DNA of 28,892 nt from positions 1 through 28,892 of the forward strand of contig DAITMB010000062.1 in the NCBI GenBank assembly GCA_036835375.1. The letters run 5' to 3'. The translations under genes were made by a program, and so were the position numbers. This document shows positions 7,951 to 15,431 of the stretch, in pieces (the first letter of the stretch is position 1; each line of letters opens with the position of its first letter). The notes under the pieces are model-generated. The model ran no database searches, was not told the DNA's origin, and worked only from the letters and a program-made list of their open reading frames with translations. Source of the stretch: JANQTF01 sp036835375. GTDB lineage: Bacteria > Bacteroidota > Bacteroidia > J057.

Positions 7951-8043
7951 ATGCCCTGTGGAAAAAAGAGAAAGCGACACAAGATCGCTACGCACAAACG
8001 CAAGAAACGTCTTCGTAAGAACCGGCACAAGAAGAAGAAATAA
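7951..8043 (+). CDS. 30-residue highly basic ribosomal-type protein (bS22/mS38-like, COX24/AURKAIP1 family)
   Basis: ATG at 7951 opens a 30-codon frame: MPCGKKRKRHKIATHKRKKR then LRKNRHKKKK and TAA. Some two thirds of its residues are Lys, Arg or His. The pattern K-K-R-x-R-x-x-x-x-x-H-K-x-K-K-R-x-R-K resembles the COX24/AURKAIP1 C-terminal domain, which in mycobacterial bS22 and mitochondrial mS38 lies on the small ribosomal subunit. Nearly identical short proteins are common upstream of the RNase E/G gene in Bacteroidota (from memory). It has its own strong Shine-Dalgarno and is followed by a hairpin terminator, so its expression is probably set apart from rng. It is too short for most gene callers and easily missed. 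The ribosomal role is inferred. Confidence 0.85.
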   Translation: MPCGKKRKRHKIATHKRKKRLRKNRHKKKK

Positions 8044-8082
8044 TTCTCATGGCCCATTGTGGCTTTCTGCCATGAAGTACAA

Positions 8083-8117
8083 GGGCTGACACACGGAGGT
8101 GCTGTCAGTCCGCTTTT
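8083..8117 (+). terminator. Hairpin terminator/attenuator between the small basic gene and rng
   Basis: GGGCTGACA (8083-8091) pairs with TGTCAGTCC (8103-8111), 9 bp with one G-U, with an inner CAC/GTG extension; it is followed by GCTTTT. A second 7-bp hairpin, TCATGGC/GCCATGA, lies just before it (8047-8075). The U run is short, so read-through into rng is likely. Confidence 0.5.
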
Positions 8118-8188
8118 CCATTTGTCGTTCACCCGCTTACCCCTGCCTCATTCACCGCTCCCTCCCCTCATTTGGAGCGGAGACTACT

Positions 8189-9769
8189 ATGACAGTAAGC
8201 GCAACAGTAAGCTTTTTTGTGAATGAACTAGTCGTCAGCAAAGGCGAGGAAGGACTTCGAATCGCGCTTCTTCAAGATCGCAAGATCGTAGAGCTTCACC
8301 ACGAAACGTATTCTGAAAATTTCGCGGTAGGAGATCTCGTACTAGGTCGTGTCAAGAAAATCGTCTCAGGCCTTAATGCAGCCTTCGTAGATGTGGGGCA
8401 TCCCCGCGACGCCTTCCTGCATTACTTCGATTTGGGCCCTCAGATGCGCTCTATGCAGCGATACCTGAAAGCGGCCCGCACTCAAGATAACAACCTGAAA
8501 GGGTTAGAGCAGATCCAGCCAGTCCCTGATATCAACAAAGGGGGCAAAATGGAAGAAGTCCTCAAGCCCGGGCAAGAGGTGCTCGTCCAGATTGTCAAAG
8601 AACCTATCTCCACCAAAGGACCGAGGCTTTCTAGCGAAGTCTCCATTCCAGGGCAATATGTCGTCCTCGTACCTTTTGGAACTGGTGTTTCTGTCTCCAA
8701 AAAAATCCGCTCTGCGGATGAGAGAAAGCGCCTCAAACGATTGACCGAGTCCTTGTGTCCCAAGAACTTTGGTGTCATCGTGCGCACTGCTGCCACCGAT
8801 AAGGATGCTGCAACGCTCGCAAAAGACATTCAAGGAATTCAAGATAAGTGGGAGGAACTGACCTCAGCACTGCTCCATGCCCGACCTCCGCAGAAAGTCC
8901 TTAGCGAGCAAGATCGCACGACCAGCATCCTGAGGGATATGCTCACCCTCGGTTTTGAATCCATCTCGGTGGATGACCAGCGAATATTCAACGACATTGA
9001 GACCTATCTCAAGGAAAATCAGCCGGATCTTCTCCGCGCGCTCCGACTCCACAAGGGCAAGGCACCCCTGTTTCACGTCAAGGGGATTGAGCGTCAGATC
9101 AAGGCTTCGTTTGGGAAAGTCGCCTCTATGGCCAATGGCTCCTACCTCGTGATTGAGCACACCGAGGCCATGCACGTGGTGGATGTGAACTCCGGTTCCA
9201 AAAACCTAAAAAACGATACCCTCGAAGAAACGGCGCTCAAGACCAACATGGAGGCTGCCTCTGAGATTGCTCGTCAACTTCGCCTGCGGGACATGGGGGG
9301 GATCATTGTGGTGGACTTCATCGATTTGAAGAAGCCGGACAACCGCCGGATCCTCAACGAACACCTCGCCAGGGTCATGAAAGATGATCGGGCCAAGCAC
9401 GCCATCCTCCCGATGAGCAAATTTGGACTGGTGCAGATCACCCGGCAGCGGGTGCGACCTGAGATCGACATTCAGACCAGCGAGCTTTGCCCCAGTTGCA
9501 ACGGCACCGGCAAGATGCAGACCTCAGTGCTGATCGCAGAGGAAATTTCGAACAACATTGATTTCCTTGTCCGACAAAACAAAGAAAAGAAGATCACCCT
9601 CAAGGTCAATCCCTACGTGGCCGCCTACCTCAAGCAGGGATTCATCAAGAGCTATCAGTTTGGGTGGCTTCATACCTACTGGGTGTGGGTTCGGATCGTA
9701 GGAGATATTTCTCTGGGTATGACAGAAGTTAAGTACTTCAATAGTCGCGACGAAGAAATTAAGCTCTGA
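8189..9769 (+). CDS. rng: Rne/Rng-family ribonuclease (RNase E/G)
   Basis: The product is 526 residues from ATG 8189 (MTVSATVSFFVNELVVS). A GTG at 8099 would add 30 unlikely residues and lies inside the upstream hairpin. The RNase E/G layout is complete: an N-terminal S1 domain (about 35-130, VGDLVLGRVKKIVSGLNAAFVDVG), then the 5'-sensor/RNase H-like part, the DNase I-like catalytic core with Asp332 (HVVDVNSGS) and Asp376 (GGIIVVDFIDLKK), and the zinc-link CPSCNGTG with Cys434 and Cys437. The spacing agrees with the catalytic Asp pair and Cys pair of E. coli RNase E. It lacks the long C-terminal scaffold of RNase E, so it is RNase G-sized. It makes single-strand cuts in mRNA decay and rRNA maturation. 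A strong terminator follows. Confidence 0.95.
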   Translation: MTVSATVSFFVNELVVSKGEEGLRIALLQDRKIVELHHETYSENFAVGDLVLGRVKKIVSGLNAAFVDVGHPRDAFLHYFDLGPQMRSMQRYLKAARTQDNNLKGLEQIQPVPDINKGGKMEEVLKPGQEVLVQIVKEPISTKGPRLSSEVSIPGQYVVLVPFGTGVSVSKKIRSADERKRLKRLTESLCPKNFGVIVRTAATDKDAATLAKDIQGIQDKWEELTSALLHARPPQKVLSEQDRTTSILRDMLTLGFESISVDDQRIFNDIETYLKENQPDLLRALRLHKGKAPLFHVKGIERQIKASFGKVASMANGSYLVIEHTEAMHVVDVNSGSKNLKNDTLEETALKTNMEAASEIARQLRLRDMGGIIVVDFIDLKKPDNRRILNEHLARVMKDDRAKHAILPMSKFGLVQITRQRVRPEIDIQTSELCPSCNGTGKMQTSVLIAEEISNNIDFLVRQNKEKKITLKVNPYVAAYLKQGFIKSYQFGWLHTYWVWVRIVGDISLGMTEVKYFNSRDEEIKL

Positions 9770-9816
9770 AATCCTGACCCATCGTCTGTGGATGTCGGAA
9801 GCGCTCATTTACCAAG

Positions 9817-9865
9817 AACCGCCAGATTCGCACAGGACATGCGAAACTGGCGGTTTTGCTTTTTC
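9817..9865 (+). terminator. Rho-independent terminator of rng
   Basis: AACCGCCAG (9817-9825) pairs perfectly with CTGGCGGTT (9847-9855). After one A-A mismatch a further 6 bp (TTCGCA/TGCGAA) close a 7-nt loop. The stem is followed by TTTTGCTTTTT. This is the clearest terminator in the window. Confidence 0.88.
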
Positions 9866-10069
9866 AAAGGGCTTCTTCACAATCTGTGGGGATGCCACTA
9901 GAAGCTTTGCGGACGCTCATGCTAAAGCCTAGCGGGTTGGGGGCTTCTGCTTTGGGGAAAACCCACGAGGTTGGGGGGACGACCTCTGAGATTTTTTTGA
10001 AATTACGAGGTTTGCAGGGAGGCTCTACAATGGCTTTGTGGATTTTTGCTCAGCCTGCGGGATTTTCTG

Positions 10070-10166
10070 GTTCTCTGACAAAAATGGCGGAAAACTCGTG
10101 CTCTAACCCTCATAAGGGTAAGGAAACCCTTATGAGGGTTAGTATGCGCCAAAATTGTCAGAGAAC
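10070..10166. repeat. 97-nt composite palindrome (nested inverted repeat)
   Basis: The outer arms GTTCTCTGACAA (10070-10081) and TTGTCAGAGAAC (10155-10166) are perfect 12-bp complements. Inside, TGGCG/CGCCA (10085-10089 and 10147-10151) pair across a symmetric AAA/AAA loop. The core is a perfect 17-bp inverted repeat, CTAACCCTCATAAGGGT (10103-10119) with its complement (10126-10142), separated by AAGGAA. Each core arm is itself nearly self-complementary (ACCCT...AGGGT). It ends 17 nt from the stop of the minus-strand coiled-coil gene. It could be a REP/MITE-like element or a two-way transcription barrier. Confidence 0.85.
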
Positions 10167-10182
10167 TGATTTTCTTTGGTAA

Positions 10183-11133
10183 TTAGTCGATCTCGAAGCT
10201 TCCTTGACCGATGGGATTGTTGTCGGCGAAGAGAAACACATAGTAGATTCCTTTTTCGTACTTGGTGTCTTCTGGGAGGGAGAAGTCCATACAATCTTCC
10301 ATCTCGGTGCCGAAGAAGCTGACCGTTTTGCTGGTAGAGTACACCTTGTCTTGGTTTTGATAAGGGAACCTTCCGCTGATGTCGCTGCTGAAGTTCGTGA
10401 TGGGCGTACCGTTTGCATCTTCAATCACGGCATACACGGTGCGGTCTCCGGGAGGGGCGATGCGATTTTCAAGCATGGTGTAGCAGATCTGAAGATCTTT
10501 CATTCGCCAGCGCGCCATTTTGGTGAATTCTTTTTCTTTTTTCCCGGATTTCACGCTAAAAAACTTCAGAGAGCGAGCCTTAAGCGTGGATGCCACGGCC
10601 ACTGTGCGGTCAAGCTGCTCGCGGGTCTGGGTATTGACTTGTTCCAGCTCTTGGGTGCGGGTCTGAAGTTGGCTTTCGCGCGCAGTCAGCTCTTCTACTT
10701 GTCCAGCCAGGGCTTGATTTTCGGAGCGGAGGGTGACGATGAGATCGTCGTATTCTTCGAGAACACTTTGTAATTCTTGAAGGCGGAGTTCGAGTTTTCT
10801 GAATTCAGCGGTTTGAGTTTTGCTGGAACGGCGGGCATCCGCGAGCTGACTTTGGACTTTCACCAGTTCATCCACCTTTTGCTGGAGAAGCTGTTCCTTG
10901 GTGGCGAGATCGACTTCAAGGCTATTGATTTGCTCTTGAAACTGGAGAATATTATCCTCAAGCTCCTTTACTTCCGTGGAAAGATCGTCGATTTGCTGCT
11001 CGTTTTCGACAATTTCAGCCTTGGCAGAAAAATACTTGATAGCGAAGTATGCCAAGGCAGAGAGGACGAGAATACCTGCAATGACCAATATCGCTCTGCT
11101 CGTTGCTTGAGATCCGTCGGATCGGGTTGCCAT
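10183..11133 (-). CDS. Membrane-anchored coiled-coil protein of unknown function
   Basis: The product is 316 residues. A short polar N terminus (MATRSDGSQA) leads into one transmembrane helix (about 14-34, AILVIAGILVLSALAYFAIKYF). A long heptad-rich coiled coil follows (about 38-185, with many Glu, Gln and Leu), then a compact globular C-terminal domain (about 190-316) starting LKFFSVKSGKKEKEFTKMAR and ending GQGSFEID. The topology suggests an inner-membrane anchor with a rigid rod holding a beta-rich domain. I do not recognise a named family, although similar proteins occur widely in Bacteroidota. It follows mqnB by 104 nt on the same strand. The composite palindrome lies just past its stop. 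Confidence 0.88.
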   Translation of the reverse strand: MATRSDGSQATSRAILVIAGILVLSALAYFAIKYFSAKAEIVENEQQIDDLSTEVKELEDNILQFQEQINSLEVDLATKEQLLQQKVDELVKVQSQLADARRSSKTQTAEFRKLELRLQELQSVLEEYDDLIVTLRSENQALAGQVEELTARESQLQTRTQELEQVNTQTREQLDRTVAVASTLKARSLKFFSVKSGKKEKEFTKMARWRMKDLQICYTMLENRIAPPGDRTVYAVIEDANGTPITNFSSDISGRFPYQNQDKVYSTSKTVSFFGTEMEDCMDFSLPEDTKYEKGIYYVFLFADNNPIGQGSFEID

Positions 11134-11237
11134 ATGCGTGTTTTGTGTGAATGAAACTTTTGGGAAATATCCGTAAAGTATCCGAATTAAGGGAATTTAC
11201 CAACGAGGAGTTCACGATTTTCTCGCCGGGGAGGATG

Positions 11238-11918
11238 CTAGGCCGGGTTTGGAGGGCTTGTAGGCGAGATGTTTTTATTGAAAAATCGGTTGGATAAAAA
11301 GTCCCAAGCCACTTGTTGGCAGGCCATGGCTGCTTCTTGAAGCTTCCAATTCGCGCGGTTGCGGGGCTCCACTCGATTGGAGATTCCCCTGATCTGCGCA
11401 AAGGGGATGTTTTTTTTTCGCATCGCAAAAAAAAAGGCGGCTCCTTCCATGCTTTCGATCTCTGGGTGCCAGCGGGCTGTCATCTGGGCAATGCCCTCGC
11501 TGGTGCCTTGTACGGTGTTCACGGTGATGCCTCGCACGGCTCTGAGTGCAGGAAAACAAGGATGAGGATTGTCGATGAGGTTATACATCTCGCGACCATC
11601 CACAGTGAGTAATGGAAACCCCAAGCCCTCCAGATCCAGGAAGCCTTCGGGGGCATCTGCGCCCACTTCCGCCAAAATTTCTTCGACTGCTTCGACCACG
11701 GACCCAAGGTCAAGATCAGGGTCGTAAGCTCCTGCAATGCCCACTTGGAGGGCAAAATCTGCTGAATGCTGCGCTTGCCAAGTGCCCAATGCGTAGGCTG
11801 CTGCCATCATGCTCACTCCCGTGTGCAGGAAGCTGAGCTCAAGGTCCGGTGGGTGGGATTGCGCGCGCATCCATGCCGTTTCCATCGGTGTAGCAGCGAC
11901 GACAAGAACTGCGGACAT
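11238..11918 (-). CDS. mqnB: Futalosine hydrolase MqnB
   Basis: The product is 226 residues of the nucleoside phosphorylase/hydrolase fold. Diagnostic pieces are the N-terminal VLVVAATPMET, the glycine-rich QVGIAGAYDPDL, the catalytic-region ESMEGAAFFFA, and the ISNRVEPRNRANWKLQEA block typical of futalosine hydrolases rather than MTA/SAH nucleosidases. It releases hypoxanthine from futalosine in the cytoplasm, giving dehypoxanthine futalosine for menaquinone synthesis by the futalosine pathway. Its presence implies that the organism makes menaquinone by that route rather than by the classical Men pathway. The remaining mqn genes are not in the window. ATG start at 11918; length normal. Confidence 0.9.
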   Translation of the reverse strand: MSAVLVVAATPMETAWMRAQSHPPDLELSFLHTGVSMMAAAYALGTWQAQHSADFALQVGIAGAYDPDLDLGSVVEAVEEILAEVGADAPEGFLDLEGLGFPLLTVDGREMYNLIDNPHPCFPALRAVRGITVNTVQGTSEGIAQMTARWHPEIESMEGAAFFFAMRKKNIPFAQIRGISNRVEPRNRANWKLQEAAMACQQVAWDFLSNRFFNKNISPTSPPNPA

Positions 11919-12388
11919 ATAGGTCGAGATCTGGTGAGCTAGGGTGTGTTGTAAATGGAGAAAGTCCCTTTGAGTGCTAATTTAGCGAAAAAAGAGAAGT
12001 ATTATCGCCTGCTTGGATGGGCCGATGAGGCCGGGAGCTTCGCTGGCTTGTGTCGATAGGAGGGGTGTCTCGGGCTTAAATTTTTTTTGATTTTTCTGGT
12101 ATAACTGCATTGATCTTGTCATAAGCGCTCAGAACCATTGAAAAATCATCCAACAAATGGATTGCGATTTCCCTAGTCACAGGGGAGAATTTTGAAAAAG
12201 AGAATCACGACAGATGTTCGTGAGGTAGCTTTGCGAATAAGGTCAACAATAGAAGTTAGAAAAGTAGTACTTTTATATCCGGATTTCCCCAAAGATCCCG
12301 TTTTCAAAAGGTCCATGCTACATGATGGACCCACCACCCGGGATCGGCTTTCGCCGATTCTTCTCTCGCTGTCATTAATCATGGAAGT
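11919..12388. other. Intergenic region between mqnB and the outer-membrane-type gene
   Basis: This 470-nt divergent gap has an A/T-rich zone near 12080-12130 that is a likely promoter area and an RNA-structure candidate at 12294-12358. One 66-codon frame (12192-12392, TTG start) overlaps the next ATG by 4 nt but does not look like protein. Confidence 0.5.
12294..12358 (+). promoter_or_regulatory. Possible structured 5' leader with competing hairpins
   Basis: GATCCCG (12294-12300) pairs with CGGGATC (12339-12345), enclosing GGTCCAT/ATGGACC (12310-12316 and 12325-12331). A third hairpin, ATCGGC-TTTC-GCCGAT (12343-12358), shares three bases with the first stem, so the two exclude each other. 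It sits 30 nt before the start of the outer-membrane-type gene. Function unknown. Confidence 0.3.
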
Positions 12389-12901
12389 ATGAAAAAAGAA
12401 ATGCTCATCATTTGGGGAGTCGCACTGTTGCTGTTTTTGCCCACATTGACCCAAGCACAGCCCTACCAAATCGGCGCTGGACTACGCTTGGGGGACTGGT
12501 ATGGATTGCAAGTCAAAAAATTTGTGTCCAGTAGTAAGGCGCTTGAATTGATTGTTAGTCCGGTATCACGGGGTGTTCACATCTCACTGCTGATTGAATC
12601 ACATTCAGCCATCTCAGATGTGCGGGGACTATATTTTTATGGGGGACTGGGTCCACACCTGGCCGTGTGGTCGGATGGTCGCTTCAATTCTTGGAGTAGG
12701 GACCACGATTATGACAGGGGTGGCAGTGCCTCAGAAGGACGGGTAGCGCTGGGGCTCGACATGATTTTGGGTCTTGAATATGTGATTCCCAAGATTCCCT
12801 TTAGCATTGCGCTTGACTGGAAGCCTGGGGTAATGATCCTCGGATATCCTGGCATGATCTGGAGCGATGTCGCGATCTCGCTGCGCTATGTAGGCTTCTA
12901 G
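12389..12901 (+). CDS. Small exported protein, probably an outer-membrane beta-barrel
   Basis: The product is 170 residues. A clear signal peptide (about 1-23, cleavage after TQAQ or nearby) precedes a mature chain made of short alternating strands with Gly and aromatic turns: YQIGAGLRLGDWYGLQVKKF, LYFYGGLGPHLAVW, RVALGLDMILGLEYVI, VAISLRYVGF. The C terminus ends in aromatic Phe, as in outer-membrane barrels recognised by the BAM complex. This is consistent with an eight-stranded small barrel of the OmpW/OmpA-like kind, but the family is not recognised. It appears to be a single-gene unit, with a hairpin terminator-like structure 80 nt downstream. Confidence 0.8.
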   Translation: MKKEMLIIWGVALLLFLPTLTQAQPYQIGAGLRLGDWYGLQVKKFVSSSKALELIVSPVSRGVHISLLIESHSAISDVRGLYFYGGLGPHLAVWSDGRFNSWSRDHDYDRGGSASEGRVALGLDMILGLEYVIPKIPFSIALDWKPGVMILGYPGMIWSDVAISLRYVGF

Positions 12902-13210
12902 GCTTTGACTGGCGAAGCAATGTATGGGGATGTTAGTTGCCCGAGAAGTCAGACTTCCAAATCCCGGCAATAAATAAAGTGAAGCTGGACTTAGATTACT
13001 AGGTCCAGCTTGTCTGTGTTGTTCTAAGAGGTAGAACAGCAATATACCCCTTTTAACAGGATGCGTGGAGTTTTGGGTAGAGGGTTGCGAGTTCTTGTAA
13101 TATCGCAAAGAATCTATATACTCAATGGGCGAGCTCAATAACTGCGTGAGAGAAGGGAGCGTGTGGATCGCTCAGCTTTGCGAGGGGTGCAAAGTGTGTA
13201 TGGTAAGGAG
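12902..13210. other. Convergent intergenic region
   Basis: This 309-nt gap between the outer-membrane-type gene and the receiver-domain gene contains the tandem hairpins at 12982-13038. No gene is seen in the remainder. Confidence 0.5.
12982..13038 (+). terminator. Tandem hairpins after the outer-membrane-type gene
   Basis: AAGCTGGAC (12982-12990) pairs with GTCCAGCTT (13003-13011), extendable by three more pairs including one G-U, and is followed by a T-rich but interrupted tract. A second hairpin, TGTTCTA/TAGAACA with a 5-nt loop, follows at 13020-13038. This is a terminator candidate, possibly serving both strands. Confidence 0.55.
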
Positions 13211-13645
13211 TCAGCCTGTGTGAAGGGAAAAGAAATCTACGATTCTGGTCAATTCATCGTGCATTTGGTCGAGATCCATCGGCTTAGCCCAGAAGGAGTT
13301 GGCGCCTGCATTCTCTGCGCTGATCCAAGAATCTTCGTCATTTAAGCCACTCATACACACGACGGGGACTTCTTCTTTGGAATAAGAAATGCGAATTTGA
13401 TCCAGGATCTCAGTCCCAGAATAAGGCATGGGATGCAGATCCAGAAGAACCAGAACTGATTCTTGAGGTAATTCCCGCCGTAATCTATCGATCTCGATAA
13501 GAACTGTTGGAGATTGGAAAGTGCCAATATGCTGAACGGCGGGATGATCTTCCAGAGAGAACTTGAGCAAGTGCCGATCAGCCGAACTGTCATCAACGAT
13601 TAATACAGCCATTGAAGTTGTCGTCATGTTCACAACATGGGTCAT
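13211..13645 (-). CDS. Stand-alone response-regulator receiver domain protein
   Basis: The product is 144 residues and consists of a single REC domain. The acidic pair Asp18-Asp19 (VLIVDDSS), the phospho-acceptor Asp69 (VLVLLDLHPMPYSG), Ser99 in VVCMSG and Lys121 in WAKPM are all in place, so phosphorylation should be possible. There is no DNA-binding or enzymatic output domain, so it acts like CheY-type relay proteins or as a phosphate sink. No histidine kinase is adjacent. ATGs at 13645, 13627 and 13612 are all possible starts; the first keeps six extra residues that do not belong to the fold. A one-mismatch -7 box (TATGTTCG on the minus strand, 13661-13668) lies upstream. Confidence 0.88.
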   Translation of the reverse strand: MTHVVNMTTTSMAVLIVDDSSADRHLLKFSLEDHPAVQHIGTFQSPTVLIEIDRLRRELPQESVLVLLDLHPMPYSGTEILDQIRISYSKEEVPVVCMSGLNDEDSWISAENAGANSFWAKPMDLDQMHDELTRIVDFFSLHTG

Positions 13646-14103
13646 AAGTGCTTCCTATGACGAACATAATCCTCTGTAGTCACCAAAAAGAAGATAAGTT
13701 AAAGGAAAGATTCGCGGAGGACATCCATTTTCCTCGAAATACCATCGTTGCTGACAAATTGATTTTGATTGAACAAATGTACAAATTTCGGTGGGTAGGA
13801 TAGCGCGATTTTTCCTGATGTAGGTGTTTTCTTGCCTCAATCGGGCACCCTGACAAGCCAGATATTTTTTGGGAGGCAATACGCATAGATGCGGCCCCGC
13901 TAAGACGGCAAAAAAGCTTAGATATTCCCGCTACAAAGGCAAACTGTTCGAGCGAAAGGGAAAGTATTCTCTCCTATCCATTGACACCCACAAAATTTTT
14001 GATGAATTGCGTGAGGCTCTGCCAGGTCCAACTTCTACCAAACCCGCAACGATGGGAAATAAAAAAAGAGGACGACTTGCATAGCAAATTCATCCTCTTG
14101 GGG
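13646..14103. other. Intergenic region with no supported gene
   Basis: This 458-nt region lies between the receiver-domain gene and tRNA-Val. A 71-codon plus-strand frame at 13869-14084 (TTG start) contains a protein-like stretch (KGKYSLLSIDTHKIFDELREAL), but its end lies in the tRNA terminator and no start or leader supports it. It could be a gene remnant. Confidence 0.4.
14059..14099 (-). terminator. Terminator of tRNA-Val
   Basis: On the minus strand, 5 nt after the tRNA end, AAGAGGA pairs with TCCTCTT, with a partial inner stem around TTTGC/GCAA, followed by a run of T on that strand (A7 at 14061-14067 on the plus strand). Confidence 0.7.
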
Positions 14104-14178
14104 TGGGTCGTACTGGATTCGAACCAGTGACCTCTGCTCTGTCAAAGCAGCGCTCTAAACCAACTGAGCTAACGACCC
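14104..14178 (-). tRNA. tRNA-Val (anticodon GAC)
   Basis: The minus strand folds into a full cloverleaf: acceptor GGGTCGT/ACGACCC, D arm GCTC...GAGC with the AGTTGGTTTA loop, anticodon stem CTGCT/AGCAG with loop TTGACAG (anticodon GAC, valine), and T arm ACTGG-TTCGAAT-CCAGT. The discriminator is A. The 3' CCA is not encoded (ACCC follows), so it must be added after transcription. The length is 75 nt. Confidence 0.95.
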
Positions 14179-14205
14179 TAATCTAGGTCTTTCGTTTTGA
14201 GTCTG

Positions 14206-14236
14206 CAAATATGGCGGAAGAGATCCGATTTTGCAA
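14206..14236 (-). promoter_or_regulatory. Candidate promoter of tRNA-Val
   Basis: On the minus strand TTG (14236-14234), a 20-nt spacer and CATATTTG (14213-14206, one mismatch to TAnnTTTG) would start transcription about 20 nt before the mature tRNA. Confidence 0.4.
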
Positions 14237-14423
14237 GAATCCTACAAGCGATTTTTGAGGGAGGATTCGATGACCCTCATTCCCACATAGTTGATGGCCG
14301 TATTCATTCAAAATTTACAGGTAATTCGATATAGAAAGGGGATCAATGATGGTTTTCCGCGGTGCATTTGGCCAACCTTCTGAATCGTGGACTACAAACG
14401 GGAGGCATTCAAAGGAAGAACCA

Positions 14424-15431
14424 CTAGGTGGATTCGCGCTTGATGAGCGAAGTAGGTAGAATGATGGTTTTGGGGGAAGAGAGAAGGGCGGGATCTGCAA
14501 TGGTCTGAAGGAGGAGATTCGCAGAAATACTTCCCATCTCCATGGCGTGCTGGTGAATGGTACTGAGGGAAGGGGAGAGAATGGCAGACACGGAGATGTC
14601 TGAAAATCCGATGATGGCGAAGGCATCTGGAACGGCGACACCCAATTCTCTGGCAGCAATGAGGGCACCAATGGCGAGATTGTCACTCGCCGCAAACACC
14701 GCATCGGGGGGATCTGACATTGTCAAGAGGGCAGTAGCAGCAAGACGCCCTTCGTCCCGGTAAAACGGTACGCGACGCACGTAGGACTCCTCCACGGGGA
14801 GATGTGAATCGCGCAAGGCAGAGAAGTAGCCATTGATTCGTTCGTGGGCAAGCTTGAGGTTGTCGGGGCCACCGATGTGCGCAATTTTTCGGTAGCCCTG
14901 CGCAATGAGGTGTTGGGTGGCTTTGTATGCGCCGCTGAAATTATCGTTGATGACCTTGTGCGTGTGAATCACATCACAAATGCGATCGAAGAGGACCAAG
15001 GGCACTTCCAGTTGTTGCAAGCGGCGAAGGTGTTGATAATCCTCTGTCTTTTGGGCGAGGGAGATGATTAGTCCATCGACCCGGGCTTGGAGCATTTCCT
15101 CTACGATTCTCACCTCCCGGTCGTAGCGATCATGACTTTGGTTAATCAGGACGTGGTATCCCATCTGGTAGGCTTTTTCTTCTATGCCGTGGATGGCATT
15201 GGAAAAAAACTCATTGTCGATCGCAGGTACCACAATGCCCAGGATCATGGACCTTCGCTTGACCAGTCCGATCGCCTGATGGTTGGGCATGTATTGGAGC
15301 TGCTCTGCGAGTTCCAGCACTTTGCGTCGTGTGTCGGGATTCACATCGTGGCTCCCCCTGAGCGCCCGCGATACCGTAGAGGTGGAAATATTTAGTATTC
15401 GGGCCAAATCTTTGATACCAATGTGGGCCAT
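14424..15431 (-). CDS. LacI-family transcriptional regulator
   Basis: The product is 335 residues. The N-terminal LacI helix-turn-helix is textbook (IGIKDLARILNISTSTVSRALRG, residues 4-26) with hinge helix about 46-58, followed by a type I periplasmic-binding-protein-like effector domain (about 60-335, with ILGIVVPAIDNEFFSNAIHGIEE, VDGLIISLA and AVFAASDNLAIGAL). Such regulators bind a palindromic operator and release it on binding a sugar or sugar derivative. It is at the edge of the carbohydrate locus, divergent from the ECF sigma gene, with an operator-like palindrome in the gap between them (15565-15576). The effector is not deducible; a pectin-derived sugar acid would fit the neighbours. 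Confidence 0.93.
   Translation of the reverse strand: MAHIGIKDLARILNISTSTVSRALRGSHDVNPDTRRKVLELAEQLQYMPNHQAIGLVKRRSMILGIVVPAIDNEFFSNAIHGIEEKAYQMGYHVLINQSHDRYDREVRIVEEMLQARVDGLIISLAQKTEDYQHLRRLQQLEVPLVLFDRICDVIHTHKVINDNFSGAYKATQHLIAQGYRKIAHIGGPDNLKLAHERINGYFSALRDSHLPVEESYVRRVPFYRDEGRLAATALLTMSDPPDAVFAASDNLAIGALIAARELGVAVPDAFAIIGFSDISVSAILSPSLSTIHQHAMEMGSISANLLLQTIADPALLSSPKTIILPTSLIKREST

Larger units (their letters stand above)
9770..10182 (+). other. Convergent intergenic region between rng and the coiled-coil gene
   Basis: This 413-nt gap holds the rng terminator at its left end and a 97-nt composite palindrome at its right end. The middle (about 9870-10060) is rich in G and T, with short complementary segments such as GAGGT/ACCTC around 9970-9990. 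No convincing reading frame is present. Confidence 0.6.

Noticed and set aside
8095..8101. GGAGGTG, a second anti-SD-complementary sequence in the hairpin loop after the 30-residue gene
   Set aside because: No suitable start codon follows at proper spacing, so it is more likely part of the hairpin than a ribosome site.
8099..8188. In-frame GTG start that would lengthen rng by 30 residues
   Set aside because: The added residues do not fit the family N terminus, and the GTG sits inside a hairpin; ATG 8189 gives the normal start.
10204..10773. 189-codon frame antisense to the coiled-coil gene
   Set aside because: Explained by the codon bias of the real gene on the other strand.
12192..12392. 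66-codon frame overlapping the next ATG by 4 nt
   Set aside because: It starts with TTG, crosses strong hairpins, and its composition does not look like protein.
13869..14084. 71-codon plus-strand frame before tRNA-Val
   Set aside because: TTG start, no promoter or leader, and its stop lies in the tRNA terminator; at best a remnant.
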